A stretch of DNA of 64,000 nucleotides, taken from positions 1 to 64,000 of the forward strand of contig CAJUNN010000010.1 in NCBI GenBank assembly GCA_910587955.1, read 5' to 3'. The translations under genes and the position numbers were made by a program. Below the pieces are notes generated by a model. The model was not told the DNA's origin and did not search any database. It saw nothing but the letters and a program-made list of their open reading frames with translations. Source of the DNA: an uncultured Lachnospiraceae bacterium. Lineage in GTDB: Bacteria > Bacillota > Clostridia > Lachnospirales > Lachnospiraceae. Of the stretch, positions 33,936 to 42,685 are shown piece after piece. How positions within the stretch are numbered: the first letter of the stretch is position 1; the number at the start of each line of letters is the position of its first letter.

Positions 33936-35594
33936 TTATCTCCCGCCAAGCACCTCCCGCAGCACTTCCGTCAGCCGCACAAGCGTATCCGGGAAGAAAA
34001 TTCCGTACTGCTCCGCTTTCTCCGTGCGGATCCGGATATCTCTTGGATGCTCTTTGAAAGCCTCCTGGTTAGCCGTCAGGCGGTCCGTGGAAATCCCGCA
34101 GGACTGAAGAAGCCGGAAGACTGTCTCGCACATATTAAAATTGTTCCCGGAGCCAAAGTTGTAGACACCTCCCGGAAGGGAAAAGGTCTGCTCCAGTTTC
34201 TCTGCCACAAGGCGTACATCCGTGATTCCCCGGAAATCACAGACCGGATAAACCATGGCCTGTCCCTGCCGCAGGGATTTTAGAAAGCCCATAAGAAAAT
34301 TTCCATGCTCTTTCGGCGAAAGCTGCTCCCGGTCATACATCCAGCACAGACGGAGACACACGGTCTCCGGGCAGAGAGCCAGACAGCGCTCTTCCGCTTC
34401 CAGTTTCTGCCGTCCATATTCCCCGGCAGGCTGTACCGCCTCCTCCTCTCCGTGAGGTCCCGGTGCCTCGCTGCCAAAATAAATCTGATCCGAACTGCAG
34501 AAAATCAGTTTGCTTCCGGCCGCGGCGCAGGCCCGGGCCAGATGCTCCGTTCCCTGTACATTGATGCTCCGGGACTGGGCCGGATACTGCTGGCACCATC
34601 CCGTATCGGACACGGCCGCACAGTGAACGACAATCTGAGGCCGGTTTTTCTTAAGATAGCGCTGCACCCTGCCTTCGTCGCTTAAATCCAGTTTTTCATG
34701 GGAAGGAGTCAGAATACGGTAGCGATCCGCATATTCCCGCACAATGCGGCTTCCCAGAAAACCCGAAGCTCCCGTCACCAGCATCCGCACCTTTTCCGTT
34801 TCCTTCCAAATCCACCGGAAAGCAAGCCAAGTCAGAACCGCACCCACAACCGCACATCCCAGATGGAAAAACAAATCGGGTATCTCCAGAATCTCAAACA
34901 GAGGATCCATAAACACAGAGTAGGCATTAAAACAGATGTGAAGAATAACGGGAGCCAGAAGCGTCTCATACCGCATACAGACATAGCCCAGGGCCATTCC
35001 CAGCAGAAACGCATAGGTTCCCTGCACCAGGTTTAAATGGGCAATTCCGAACATCAGGGCCTGAATCGCATTGACGATCCAAAATCCTGCTCCCGTGCGT
35101 TTCAGATATTCCATCGTCAGTCCCCGGAAGAACAATTCCTCTGCTATGGGACCGATAATCGCTACCACAATCACTGTAAGCAGGGTGAATTCCGAAATTC
35201 CGGCCTCCTCCATCAGCTCCGCATATTCCTCCATCTGCGCCGGATCCAAAAGATTCCAGAAATTTAAGACCACTTGAATGGCACACTGAAGGCCTACAGC
35301 CAGAGCCAGAATCTTTGCCGCAGATTTCCAGGAAAAGGACTTGATCCGCCTCATCTCCACCTGACGGTTTTTACGGAAAGCCAGCAGGTAGTACCATAAT
35401 CCTGAAATCAGCAGACACATGAGATCAATCACCAGCATTACGCCCATGATGTCGTCCACGTAGGCCTGTCCTGCCGCCTCAGGTCCCTGGTTCAGGATCA
35501 TTCCCACTGCAAATACAATCGAACCGAAAAACTGTGTTGCCAGCATTGCCAGCAGGGGAACCATCCCCATCAGATACCAGCCAACTTTTTTCAC
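33936..35594 (-). CDS. CPBP intramembrane protease fused to an RmlD-like NAD-dependent reductase
   Basis: 552 residues. Residues ~1-265: eight or so membrane helices with the CPBP (CAAX/Abi) motifs 'EELFFRG', 'FGIAHLN' and 'HICFNA'. Residues ~270-552: an extended short-chain dehydrogenase of dTDP-4-dehydrorhamnose reductase type, with 'LVTGASGFLGSR' (nucleotide binding), 'CSSDQIYFG' and YGRQK (YxxxK). These are normally separate proteins. A purine-rich AAAAGG stretch before the Met of 'MLVTGASG' could allow internal initiation. The start GTG at 35594 has TTGGAGG 7 nt upstream; the open frame's TTG further up overlaps that site. Confidence 0.85.
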   Translation of the reverse strand: MKKVGWYLMGMVPLLAMLATQFFGSIVFAVGMILNQGPEAAGQAYVDDIMGVMLVIDLMCLLISGLWYYLLAFRKNRQVEMRRIKSFSWKSAAKILALAVGLQCAIQVVLNFWNLLDPAQMEEYAELMEEAGISEFTLLTVIVVAIIGPIAEELFFRGLTMEYLKRTGAGFWIVNAIQALMFGIAHLNLVQGTYAFLLGMALGYVCMRYETLLAPVILHICFNAYSVFMDPLFEILEIPDLFFHLGCAVVGAVLTWLAFRWIWKETEKVRMLVTGASGFLGSRIVREYADRYRILTPSHEKLDLSDEGRVQRYLKKNRPQIVVHCAAVSDTGWCQQYPAQSRSINVQGTEHLARACAAAGSKLIFCSSDQIYFGSEAPGPHGEEEAVQPAGEYGRQKLEAEERCLALCPETVCLRLCWMYDREQLSPKEHGNFLMGFLKSLRQGQAMVYPVCDFRGITDVRLVAEKLEQTFSLPGGVYNFGSGNNFNMCETVFRLLQSCGISTDRLTANQEAFKEHPRDIRIRTEKAEQYGIFFPDTLVRLTEVLREVLGGR

Positions 35595-35620
35595 CGCATG
35601 TACCTCCAAATTGATATTTT

Positions 35621-36457
35621 TTAAATCGAAACGCCCAGCAGGATTCCAAATCCTGCGGCAATTCCATACAAAAGAAGTAAAATCTTAAAATTTTTCTTCA
35701 TGGGACGGTTGGACCGGAAAAGTACCGCCAGGCCTACGCCGGCCCCCGCACTTAATCCTGCCACCGCAGAACCGAAGCTTAAGCCTCCGGCCAGATACAG
35801 CTCTGTAACCAGAACCGAGGAGGCACAGTTGGGAATCAATCCCAGAAGGGCTGCCAGAAACGGCTGCAGCAGGGTATCCCTCCCCAGTATCCGGGCCAGC
35901 TGCTCCACCCCCAGAAACTCCAGGACCAGATTCAGCACAAAGGTAAATCCCAAAAGATACACCGCCAGGCGCAGGGTATGCCAAAGAGCCGGCCGCCAGA
36001 CGTCGCTGGTATTGCTGCAGCCGCAGCTTTTACACAAGTCCCCGATGTGTTTCTCTTCTTTGGGGTTCCGGCTAAAAAAGTCCAGAATATATCCGGCAGC
36101 AATTCCAAGCATCACCTTCGCCAGCAGCAGAGGAAAAATAGTGCCGGCGCTTCCCGGATGCCCCAGAAGAATCAGCACCGCCTCATCGGAGGTGGAGAGA
36201 AACACGGCCAGCAAAGTTCCCAGACTTATAAGCCCTCCGGAATACAAATTAGCGGCAGCCACGGAAAATCCGCACTGGGGAATGCAGCCAAAGACCGCCC
36301 CTGCCGCCGGGCCAAACCGTCCCACCCTGGAGAGCAGACGGCTGGCTGCACGGCCGGAATAATGCTCCATGGCCTCTATCACCAGAAAAGCAGCCAATAA
36401 AAAGGGAAGGGTTCTCGCTGTATCCAGAACCGCATCCAAAAACGCATCTATTATCAT
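35621..36457 (-). CDS. Arsenic-efflux/manganese-type membrane permease
   Basis: 278 residues, about eight membrane helices in two similar halves, each with a Pro-Cys/Asn-Cys turn: 'GCIPQCGFSVAAANL' near residue 60 and 'GLIPNCASSVLVTELYLAGG' in pieces near 215. A cytoplasmic loop has CKSCGC. This matches the family annotated as putative arsenic efflux or manganese transporter; the true substrate is uncertain. Start ATG at 36457 with GAGGTG 4 nt upstream. Confidence 0.75.
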   Translation of the reverse strand: MIIDAFLDAVLDTARTLPFLLAAFLVIEAMEHYSGRAASRLLSRVGRFGPAAGAVFGCIPQCGFSVAAANLYSGGLISLGTLLAVFLSTSDEAVLILLGHPGSAGTIFPLLLAKVMLGIAAGYILDFFSRNPKEEKHIGDLCKSCGCSNTSDVWRPALWHTLRLAVYLLGFTFVLNLVLEFLGVEQLARILGRDTLLQPFLAALLGLIPNCASSVLVTELYLAGGLSFGSAVAGLSAGAGVGLAVLFRSNRPMKKNFKILLLLYGIAAGFGILLGVSI

Positions 36458-36595
36458 AAAACACCTCAAAATCCGCAGCCAGCACAAAAGAATCGGATAG
36501 CCCGGGAATTTCCCGCAATAAAAACTGCGGTATCTTATAGATATACCATTTTTTGCAGGAATTGGCAACTTCGTTAAAAAATTATCGTTTTCCTG

Positions 36596-36623
36596 TTGCA
36601 TTTCCGAAAAAATCTGTTATAAT
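36596..36623 (+). promoter_or_regulatory. Promoter of the THF riboswitch-folT transcript
   Basis: -35 TTGCAT (36596-36601), 16-bp spacer, -10 TATAAT (36618-36623). The riboswitch begins 8 bp downstream. Confidence 0.8.
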
Positions 36624-36630
36624 GAGCCCT

Positions 36631-36738
36631 GGAAGTAAAGTAGGAATCCATGCGTCAAGTGTTCGCCGGCTGGGGAGTTGCCGCGAAACGAAAAGACGGA
36701 GCGTCTGCACATCCGTCTTACGATATGGGATCCGCACC
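36631..36738 (+). ncRNA. Tetrahydrofolate (THF) riboswitch
   Basis: Conserved core seen: GCGTCAAGTG (36653-36662) as in the known GCGTTAAGTG, preceded by GGAATCCAT whose pairing partner ATGGGATCC (36725-36733) lies at the 3' end (one mismatch, one wobble). Inside, TTCGC-GGC pairs with GCC-GCGAA, then ACGAAAAGACGG begins a second hairpin closed by TCCGTCTT. The gene downstream is a folate ECF transporter, the usual partner. The site AGGAGGTG at 36791-36798 is the likely controlled element. Boundaries are approximate. Confidence 0.8.
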
Positions 36739-36806
36739 CGTTGCTGCCGCAGATGAGTACATCTCATGTGTGGAGGAACGATAACACAACAGGAGGTGTA
36801 TTTTTT

Positions 36807-37391
36807 ATGCAGTTTTGTTCCAAAGAAGCATTCCGGCTGCGCGCGCAGCTTCAGGATATGCGAAACATCCAAAGTATCTGCCTGGGCGGGCTTTTTGTGG
36901 CCGCCTACGTGGTTCTGTCTCTTTTCAACATCCGTTTTTCCGAATTTCTGGAATTCCGGCTGGCCTTTCTTGCCCTGTCGGCCGCCGCGTTTTACGGCGG
37001 TCCTGTCATGGGAATGACTGTAGGTATCGCCGGCGACGTGATCAGCTACTTCGTCATGCCCCAGTCTGCCCCCTTTTTTCCGGGCTTTACCTTGACTTAT
37101 GCTGTCCTAGGCTTCCTTTTCGGACTGATTCTCTACCGCTCCCGCATTACGCCCCTGCGGGCCTTCGCGGCCGGGCTTGCAGAATTTTTCATTTCCTGCA
37201 CCCTGACCACATTCTGGCTCCACCTGATGTACGGCATGGACTGGAAATACCTTCTGACCATCCGCATCGTCAAAAATGCCATTTCCCTGGGCGTCTATTC
37301 CGTTTTGCTCTTTGTATTCCTCTCTGCCTTTTCCAGGATTCTGGCCTCCGGCCGGATGTCCGGAAAAGCCGCGGGACAGGTTCCCCGGTAA
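36807..37391 (+). CDS. folT: Folate ECF transporter S component
   Basis: 194 residues, about six membrane helices. Family features: 'FRLAFLALSAAAFYGGPVMG', 'GDVISYFVMPQ', 'FFPGFTLTYAVLGFLFGLIL' in pieces and 'TFWLHLMYG'. It binds folates and works with a shared ECF energising module encoded elsewhere. AGGAGGTG precedes the ATG, controlled by the THF riboswitch upstream. In an acetogen, THF is the C1 carrier of the methyl branch, which links this gene to the acs cluster. Confidence 0.88.
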   Translation: MQFCSKEAFRLRAQLQDMRNIQSICLGGLFVAAYVVLSLFNIRFSEFLEFRLAFLALSAAAFYGGPVMGMTVGIAGDVISYFVMPQSAPFFPGFTLTYAVLGFLFGLILYRSRITPLRAFAAGLAEFFISCTLTTFWLHLMYGMDWKYLLTIRIVKNAISLGVYSVLLFVFLSAFSRILASGRMSGKAAGQVPR

Positions 37392-37404
37392 CGGAATGCC
37401 CTCT

Positions 37405-38055
37405 TTACAGGCCGCAGGCCAGCCCTTTCAGCGTAGAGATGGAGAGATCGCCCACTACGGCCAGATCTTCCGCCTGGTAAGCATAGGGGAAGTTATCCTC
37501 AAAGAGGATCTGGGAGGAGGGAGGAAATTCATCGTCCCCCTCCCAGAGGATAAAGCGCACATGCAGGCCGTTGATAAATTCAAATTCATAAGCCGCATCC
37601 CCCATGGAAATTTTTTCAGCTCCCATTTTTTCCATGGCTGCGCAAAAAGCGTCAATTTTAAATCCAAATCCGAATTTTAAGCGTGCAAGACAGCGCCCTT
37701 CAAACTGCCGGAAATATACTTCCCCCCAGGGAACCTCCCGATAGGTCAAGTATTTTCCGGCACTTTTTACCATCTGGCCGGAGATCAGGAACCGCAGCAC
37801 AATGATCTTTGCGGCCGCCTGGGACAGGAGAAGGAAGACGCCCTCCTGTCCTTCTTCTTCCTTGTGCACATCAAATTCCGGGAAGTCTACCAGGTAGGAA
37901 TACCCCAGCAGACGGATGTGAAACTGCCTGTTCTTTGGATCGTAGGCCACGCCGCAGCGCAGCGCCGCCTCTTCCGGATCCAGTTTCCGGTATTCCTCCA
38001 GATAATGCTCCAGGGGAATCCGCTCTTTGTTGTCTTTTTCGTACGGAAATTCCAT
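37405..38055 (-). CDS. DUF3786 protein, coupled to acsV
   Basis: 216 residues of unknown function, DUF3786-like by eye (N-terminal 'LEHYLEEYRKLDPEEAALRCGVAYD' in pieces; C-terminal 'SMGDAAYEFEFINGLHVRF'; no cysteine cluster). The start ATG at 38055 has GAGGAGGTG upstream and overlaps the acsV stop by 19 bp, so the two are translationally coupled. DUF3786 genes are often found near corrinoid/CODH genes, suggesting a role in corrinoid protein handling, but nothing in the sequence shows a reaction. Confidence 0.8.
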   Translation of the reverse strand: MEFPYEKDNKERIPLEHYLEEYRKLDPEEAALRCGVAYDPKNRQFHIRLLGYSYLVDFPEFDVHKEEEGQEGVFLLLSQAAAKIIVLRFLISGQMVKSAGKYLTYREVPWGEVYFRQFEGRCLARLKFGFGFKIDAFCAAMEKMGAEKISMGDAAYEFEFINGLHVRFILWEGDDEFPPSSQILFEDNFPYAYQAEDLAVVGDLSISTLKGLACGL

Positions 38056-38072
38056 TACTTTCTGCACCTCCT

Positions 38073-39998
38073 CTACTGCTCTACCGAGGGGAACAGGGAA
38101 CTGTCCGTGTGAGGCAAAAAGCAGCAGGCTACAAACTCGTCCATATAGCCAGGCTCTGTGGAAAGCTCCAGATAAGTCATATTCTGGGCCAGCTCGTAAA
38201 CTTTGCGCTCCGCCTTGGTGGAAAGCAGCATGGCATAAGCCCCGGACAAGGAGGAGTTGCCGATATAGTGGTAGCATTCCACCGGAATATCCGGGAACAT
38301 TCCGATGTTGACGGCATTCTGCATATTGATGCCGCTGCCGATTCCCCCTGCCACATACACTTGCTCAATCATGCTGATATCGAAATCCAGAGTTCCCAGC
38401 ATGGTGCGGATGGCAGAGAAAATAGCTCCTTTGGCACGGATAAAGTTGTCGATGTCCACTTCCGTGATCTCCACGTCCTTCACGGAACCGGAATCCTCTT
38501 CAAAGGCCAGTACATAGCTGCCCATGCCGTAGGCGTCCCGCTTCACCCGGCGGCCCTCCCGGATGAATTTTCCTTTGGGGCTGATAATCTTACAGCGGAA
38601 CAGCTCCGCAATCACGTCTATAATACCGGAACCGCACAGGCCGATGGGTTTCTCTCCCGCCTCACCGATAATGGCAAAGGACGGCTCCATGGTTTCCGCG
38701 TCAATGGTGCAGGCTTCGATGGCCCCGTCCGTAGCCCGCATGCCGCAGCTGATATCTCCGCCCTCAAAGGCCGGCCCTGCGGAGCAGGCACAGCTCATCA
38801 TAAAGTCGGAATTTCCGAATACCAGCTCCCCGTTGGTTCCCAGATCGATAAAGAGGGAGAACTGGGGCTGGTTCCAGAGCATGCTTACCAGGGTTCCCGC
38901 AGTAATATCCCCTCCCACATAACTGCCGATGTTGGGAGCCATAATAATATGGGCGTCGGGATGCACCTTCAAATTAATATCCGACGCATAGAAAGAATTG
39001 GTCTTAAAAAATGCCGGAATATACGGTTCCATACGCAGAGGATCCGCATTGATCCCCATAAGCAGATGGTTCATAGTGGTATTTCCCGCAATGGCCAGAC
39101 GGTAAATATGCCTGGGGCTGATGCCCGCGGAACGGCACATCTGCTGGATCATGGGATTTAACGTCTCTGCCACAATGGCATCCTGAAGCCGGGTCCGTCC
39201 TCCCTGCTTGGTGGATTCGATAATGCGGTTGATGACATCCGCACCGTAGCGGATCTGTCCGTTTCCGGTGGAGGCTTTGGCCAGAATCCGTCCGTCCAGC
39301 ATGTCCACCACTACGGCGGACACTGTGGTGGTTCCGATATCGACGGCCAGGCCTCCTACCACCAGATCTTCATTTTTGCCGTAAATATCGTACACGAACA
39401 CATGGCGCTTTCCCTGCCCGATGACACACTGAATCTCGAAATTACTCCCGCGCAGCACATTGGGCAGCTTGCGCAGGGAGGAATACGGAATACGGATGTA
39501 CTGGATTCCGGTCTTCTCCTGCAGCGCCCGTATCACCCGCTCAATGTCCGGCATGGTATCGTCAAGGCTCGGGGGATCCATCTGAATCCGCACCACGTGA
39601 ATGTTGTTGTGAAGCGGCAGATCCGCTTCCTCAATCTTCCGTTTGGACTCATCAAAGATGGCCACTTCCTCCGGAGAACTCAAATCCGCTACCTTCATGC
39701 GGCTCCGGTAGGCGGAAGCAATGTCCGGCACCAATACCTCCACATCCCCGGCCACAGAGCTCACGCAGGCCAGACGCCACCCTTCCTCATATTCACTGTC
39801 GCTGATATGGCGGGTTTTCTTGGAATCCAGTTTTCCTTTTAAAAACTTCACTTTACATTTTCCACAGGATGCGTTGCCGGAGCAGGGCGCGTCAATCACC
39901 ACGTTAGACTTTCTTGCAGTCTCCAGCAGGTTCTCTCCCAAAACCGTGGAGACCGTCACTTTCTCACCGTTCTCGAATTGAAATACTACATTTGCCAT
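38073..39998 (-). CDS. acsV: Corrinoid protein reductive activator AcsV (RACo-type)
   Basis: 641 residues. N-terminal [2Fe-2S] ferredoxin domain with 'CSGNASCGKCKVKF' and later 'RLACVSSVAG' (residues ~39-95), a linker, then a large ASKHA ATPase-like domain (DUF4445) with 'AVDIGTTTVSAVVVDM' and 'LFIDLGTNGELVFGN'. It reduces inactive Co(II) of the corrinoid iron-sulfur protein (AcsC/AcsD) to Co(I) at the cost of ATP. It lies about 8 kb from the acs operon on the same strand, with its own promoter. Confidence 0.93.
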   Translation of the reverse strand: MANVVFQFENGEKVTVSTVLGENLLETARKSNVVIDAPCSGNASCGKCKVKFLKGKLDSKKTRHISDSEYEEGWRLACVSSVAGDVEVLVPDIASAYRSRMKVADLSSPEEVAIFDESKRKIEEADLPLHNNIHVVRIQMDPPSLDDTMPDIERVIRALQEKTGIQYIRIPYSSLRKLPNVLRGSNFEIQCVIGQGKRHVFVYDIYGKNEDLVVGGLAVDIGTTTVSAVVVDMLDGRILAKASTGNGQIRYGADVINRIIESTKQGGRTRLQDAIVAETLNPMIQQMCRSAGISPRHIYRLAIAGNTTMNHLLMGINADPLRMEPYIPAFFKTNSFYASDINLKVHPDAHIIMAPNIGSYVGGDITAGTLVSMLWNQPQFSLFIDLGTNGELVFGNSDFMMSCACSAGPAFEGGDISCGMRATDGAIEACTIDAETMEPSFAIIGEAGEKPIGLCGSGIIDVIAELFRCKIISPKGKFIREGRRVKRDAYGMGSYVLAFEEDSGSVKDVEITEVDIDNFIRAKGAIFSAIRTMLGTLDFDISMIEQVYVAGGIGSGINMQNAVNIGMFPDIPVECYHYIGNSSLSGAYAMLLSTKAERKVYELAQNMTYLELSTEPGYMDEFVACCFLPHTDSSLFPSVEQ

Positions 39999-40030
39999 TC
40001 CAAACTTCCTCCTGGTATCTCTTTGTTAGA

Positions 40031-40059
40031 ATTATAACATAGTCGTTGGGATTCGTCCA
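40031..40059 (-). promoter_or_regulatory. Probable acsV promoter
   Basis: Minus strand: -10 TATAAT (40031-40036), 17-bp spacer, -35 TGGACG (40054-40059, four of six matches). The GC-rich motif found at the acs promoters is absent here. Confidence 0.5.
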
Positions 40060-40254
40060 CGCATTTCCAATTTGGATTTTTCTGCGCTTTTGTCAATTTC
40101 ATTCTCTTTTTGTTGAATTTTGTTATTTTATCTGAATTTTTATTTTAAATAAAATAAATTATAATATAATATCAATTTATTTTTCATAATTTTGTAATAT
40201 ATTTGGGATATACTTAGAAAAAGGAAAACAACAAGAGAGAAATGAGGTGTGTCT

Positions 40255-40737
40255 ATGAAAAAATTTTCCCTGCGGTGCAGCGCTTTCCTGCTGGCTGCAA
40301 TCCTCTTCCTCCCGCCGGTCATGCCGGACGTGAAGGCGGCCGGAAAACCGGATACCGCTGCCGTCCCCGCATCGTTTCCCGTCCCGGAAATCCGCAGCCC
40401 CAGGCTTGCCTATACAGAGCTTGCGGTTCGGGAAAAGTCCTTGCTGGATGAAGCTCTCTGCGATTTCGTATCGGAAGATGTGGTCTGCCTGATGGATGCA
40501 GGCATCGACTACACCATCAGCGAATGGGTAGAAAAATCCACACACACTTACCTCTTTTTTGATAAAGACCTTCCTGACGGAACCCTTTACACGGCCTGCG
40601 GATATGCCAGAACCGCAAACGGCGGGTACGTCTATTTCGAGCTCTCCTCCCCGGAAAAGCTGACGGAGGAGACGGTAAATTTTCAGGTGAAGCAGGCTTT
40701 TAGCGGCCCCTGGAATTTTGAAACCCGAAGCTGTTAA
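40255..40737 (+). CDS. Secreted protein of unknown function
   Basis: 160 residues: signal peptide (about 1-28, 'LLAAILFLPPVMPDVKAA'), then a ~130-residue domain with a segment 'THTYLFFDKDLPDGTLYTACGY' in pieces. Two cysteines near the middle and one at the C-terminus. I do not recognise a family. The ATG at 40255 has GAGGTG upstream; the GTG two codons earlier is less likely. The 120 bp upstream (40120-40248) are exceptionally AT-rich and hold the promoter. A strong terminator follows, so it is monocistronic. Confidence 0.7.
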   Translation: MKKFSLRCSAFLLAAILFLPPVMPDVKAAGKPDTAAVPASFPVPEIRSPRLAYTELAVREKSLLDEALCDFVSEDVVCLMDAGIDYTISEWVEKSTHTYLFFDKDLPDGTLYTACGYARTANGGYVYFELSSPEKLTEETVNFQVKQAFSGPWNFETRSC

Positions 40738-40765
40738 CATTCATTTCTTTGGTAGTTTACTTGAT

Positions 40766-40803
40766 CGCCAGAACGCCCGGACAACCGGGCGTTCTGGCGT
40801 TTT
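40766..40803 (+). terminator. Rho-independent terminator, perfect 15-bp stem
   Basis: Arms CGCCAGAACGCCCGG (40766-40780) and its complement (40785-40799), 4-nt loop, followed by TTTT. It ends the secreted-protein gene. Confidence 0.9.
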
Positions 40804-40835
40804 GGCATCTTTCTATTCTCCTTTCAGACACCTGA

Positions 40836-41861
40836 TTACAAAAGTTCCAGCAGCGCTTCCACATTTTCCCGGCTGGTGGCCCAGCTTGTAGCCAGCCGGA
40901 CAACGGTGTGATTTTCATCCAGCTTTTCCCAGACACTTACCGCAGCTTTTTTCTGCAGCCCGGCCAGAGCCTCGTTTTCCATAATCAGGAACTGCTGATT
41001 GGTCGGCGACTCCAAGTAGAACCGGCATCCTTTTTTGTGCAGTCCCTCTTTTAAGAGCTCCGCCATCTCGATGGCGTGGCGGCTGATTTCCAGATAAAAG
41101 TCCTCCGTAAAAAGCGTGTCGAACTGTATTCCCAAAAGCCGCCCTTTTGCAAGCAGCGCACCGTGCTGCTTGACTCTGGTAAGAAAATATTTCGGCATAT
41201 TGTTTTTGGTAAACACCACTGCCTCCCCGCAAAGAGCTCCTACCTTGGTGCCTCCGATATAAAAAACGTCGCAGTACCTGGCAATCTGAGGCAGGGAAAC
41301 GTCCGTATTCCGGCTTGCCAGGCCGTATCCCAGGCGGGCCCCGTCCAGATACAGGGGAATCCGGAATTCTCTGCAGATTCCGGAAAGCTCCGCCAGTTCC
41401 CGGCATGTATAAAGGGTTCCGTACTCCGTAGGATGGGAAATGTAAACCATTCCCGGAAACACCATATGATCGTGATTTTCATCCTGCCAAAAGCCCTCAA
41501 GAAAAGCCTTCAGATCTCCGGCGCTTATCTTCCCCTCATGCTGGGGCAGCTCCAGGACCTTGTGCCCGTGATATTCTATAGCTCCCGCCTCGTGGAGGCT
41601 TACATGACCCGTCCGGGCAGCTGCCACGCCCTCATAAGGCTGCAGCATCGTATCAATCACCACCATATTGGTCTGAGTTCCGCCCATGAGAAAGAATACC
41701 TCCGCCTGGGGGCAGCCGCATGCTTTGCGTATTTTTTCCTTCGCAGACCGGCAATAAGCATCGCTGCCATAGCCGGGCAGCTGCTCCAGATTGGTTTCCG
41801 TCAGGCGCTGCAGAATCCTTCCGTGAGCTCCTTCCGTGTAATCGCTTTCAAAAGATAACAT
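40836..41861 (-). CDS. ltaE: Low-specificity L-threonine aldolase
   Basis: 341 residues, PLP fold type I (beta-eliminating lyase family). The PLP lysine is in 'YIGGTKVGAL' near residue 200; 'LDGARLGYG' carries the PLP-binding Asp; 'GGTQTN' binds phosphate. It splits threonine/allothreonine into glycine and acetaldehyde. It begins with ATG at 41861 and follows the HAD gene by 12 bp. Confidence 0.92.
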   Translation of the reverse strand: MLSFESDYTEGAHGRILQRLTETNLEQLPGYGSDAYCRSAKEKIRKACGCPQAEVFFLMGGTQTNMVVIDTMLQPYEGVAAARTGHVSLHEAGAIEYHGHKVLELPQHEGKISAGDLKAFLEGFWQDENHDHMVFPGMVYISHPTEYGTLYTCRELAELSGICREFRIPLYLDGARLGYGLASRNTDVSLPQIARYCDVFYIGGTKVGALCGEAVVFTKNNMPKYFLTRVKQHGALLAKGRLLGIQFDTLFTEDFYLEISRHAIEMAELLKEGLHKKGCRFYLESPTNQQFLIMENEALAGLQKKAAVSVWEKLDENHTVVRLATSWATSRENVEALLELL

Positions 41862-41873
41862 TTTACCGCCCTC

Positions 41874-42647
41874 CTATTGTATTCCAAAATGCCGCAGGGC
41901 ATTGCTGATTCCCCCGGCATCCACGTCATCCGTCACATAATCAGCGCAGGCTTTTACAAAAGGCTCCGCATTTCCCATAGCCACGCCGGTTCCGGCAAAT
42001 TTCAGCATTTCCATATCATTTTCCCCGTCCCCGAAGGCGATAATCTCTTCCGGCGCAATTCCATAGCGGGAAAGAATCTGCTGCATTCCCACCACCTTGC
42101 CGCCTTCCTTCGCAATAATATCTGTGCCGAAATCACTCCACCAGGTCATTTTGCAATGAGGCATCCGGCGCATCACCTGGCTGACCTCCTTCTCTTTGGC
42201 AAACACATTGACCAGATAAACCTCACTCCCCCTGTATCTGTCTATCTTGGGAAGCTGAGAAGAAATGGCTGACTGAGCCCTGCGCACCCTCTCGTCAATA
42301 AAATTAATATAAATCCTTTCTTTCTCCACAAAAGCAATAGGCAGCTCCCGCTGTTCAAACAAAGGAAGAATCTGCCGGATATCTGCCGGATCAATCTCAT
42401 AACCGGACAATGCTTTCCGGTCTCCGTCCAGACAGAGCTGTCCGTTCAGCAGCACATAGCCGTCAAATTTCAAATCCCGCACCGGCAGATCCGAAAGCTC
42501 CAGGATATGCCTCCCGGTGGAAGTGAAAACCAGCACGCCCTTCGCCCGCAGCATTTTCAGTGCCTCCCGGGTATCCTTGGGAACGCTGCCGCTCCTGTGG
42601 GACAAAAGCGTGCCGTCCACATCAAAAAAAGCCGCTTTTAGTTTCAT
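41874..42647 (-). CDS. Cof-type HAD-IIB phosphatase
   Basis: 257 residues. HAD motifs: 'FFDVDGTLLSH' (motif I), 'VFTSTGR' (II), and 'FGDGENDMEMLKFAG' (IV), with a C2 cap domain between. Such enzymes dephosphorylate sugar phosphates, FMN or PLP; the substrate is not predictable. Confidence 0.9.
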   Translation of the reverse strand: MKLKAAFFDVDGTLLSHRSGSVPKDTREALKMLRAKGVLVFTSTGRHILELSDLPVRDLKFDGYVLLNGQLCLDGDRKALSGYEIDPADIRQILPLFEQRELPIAFVEKERIYINFIDERVRRAQSAISSQLPKIDRYRGSEVYLVNVFAKEKEVSQVMRRMPHCKMTWWSDFGTDIIAKEGGKVVGMQQILSRYGIAPEEIIAFGDGENDMEMLKFAGTGVAMGNAEPFVKACADYVTDDVDAGGISNALRHFGIQ

Positions 42648-42685
42648 ATGTAAGATGCTCCTTCTAAAGTTTTGCCCTCCTGCCT

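Noticed and set aside
36631..36806. preQ1 riboswitch with a queuosine transporter
   Set aside because: The transporter resembles folate S components rather than QueT, and the RNA core matches the THF class.
40120..40248. Replication-origin-like AT-rich region
   Set aside because: No DnaA boxes or ori-type genes nearby; it is simply a promoter region of a small secreted-protein gene.
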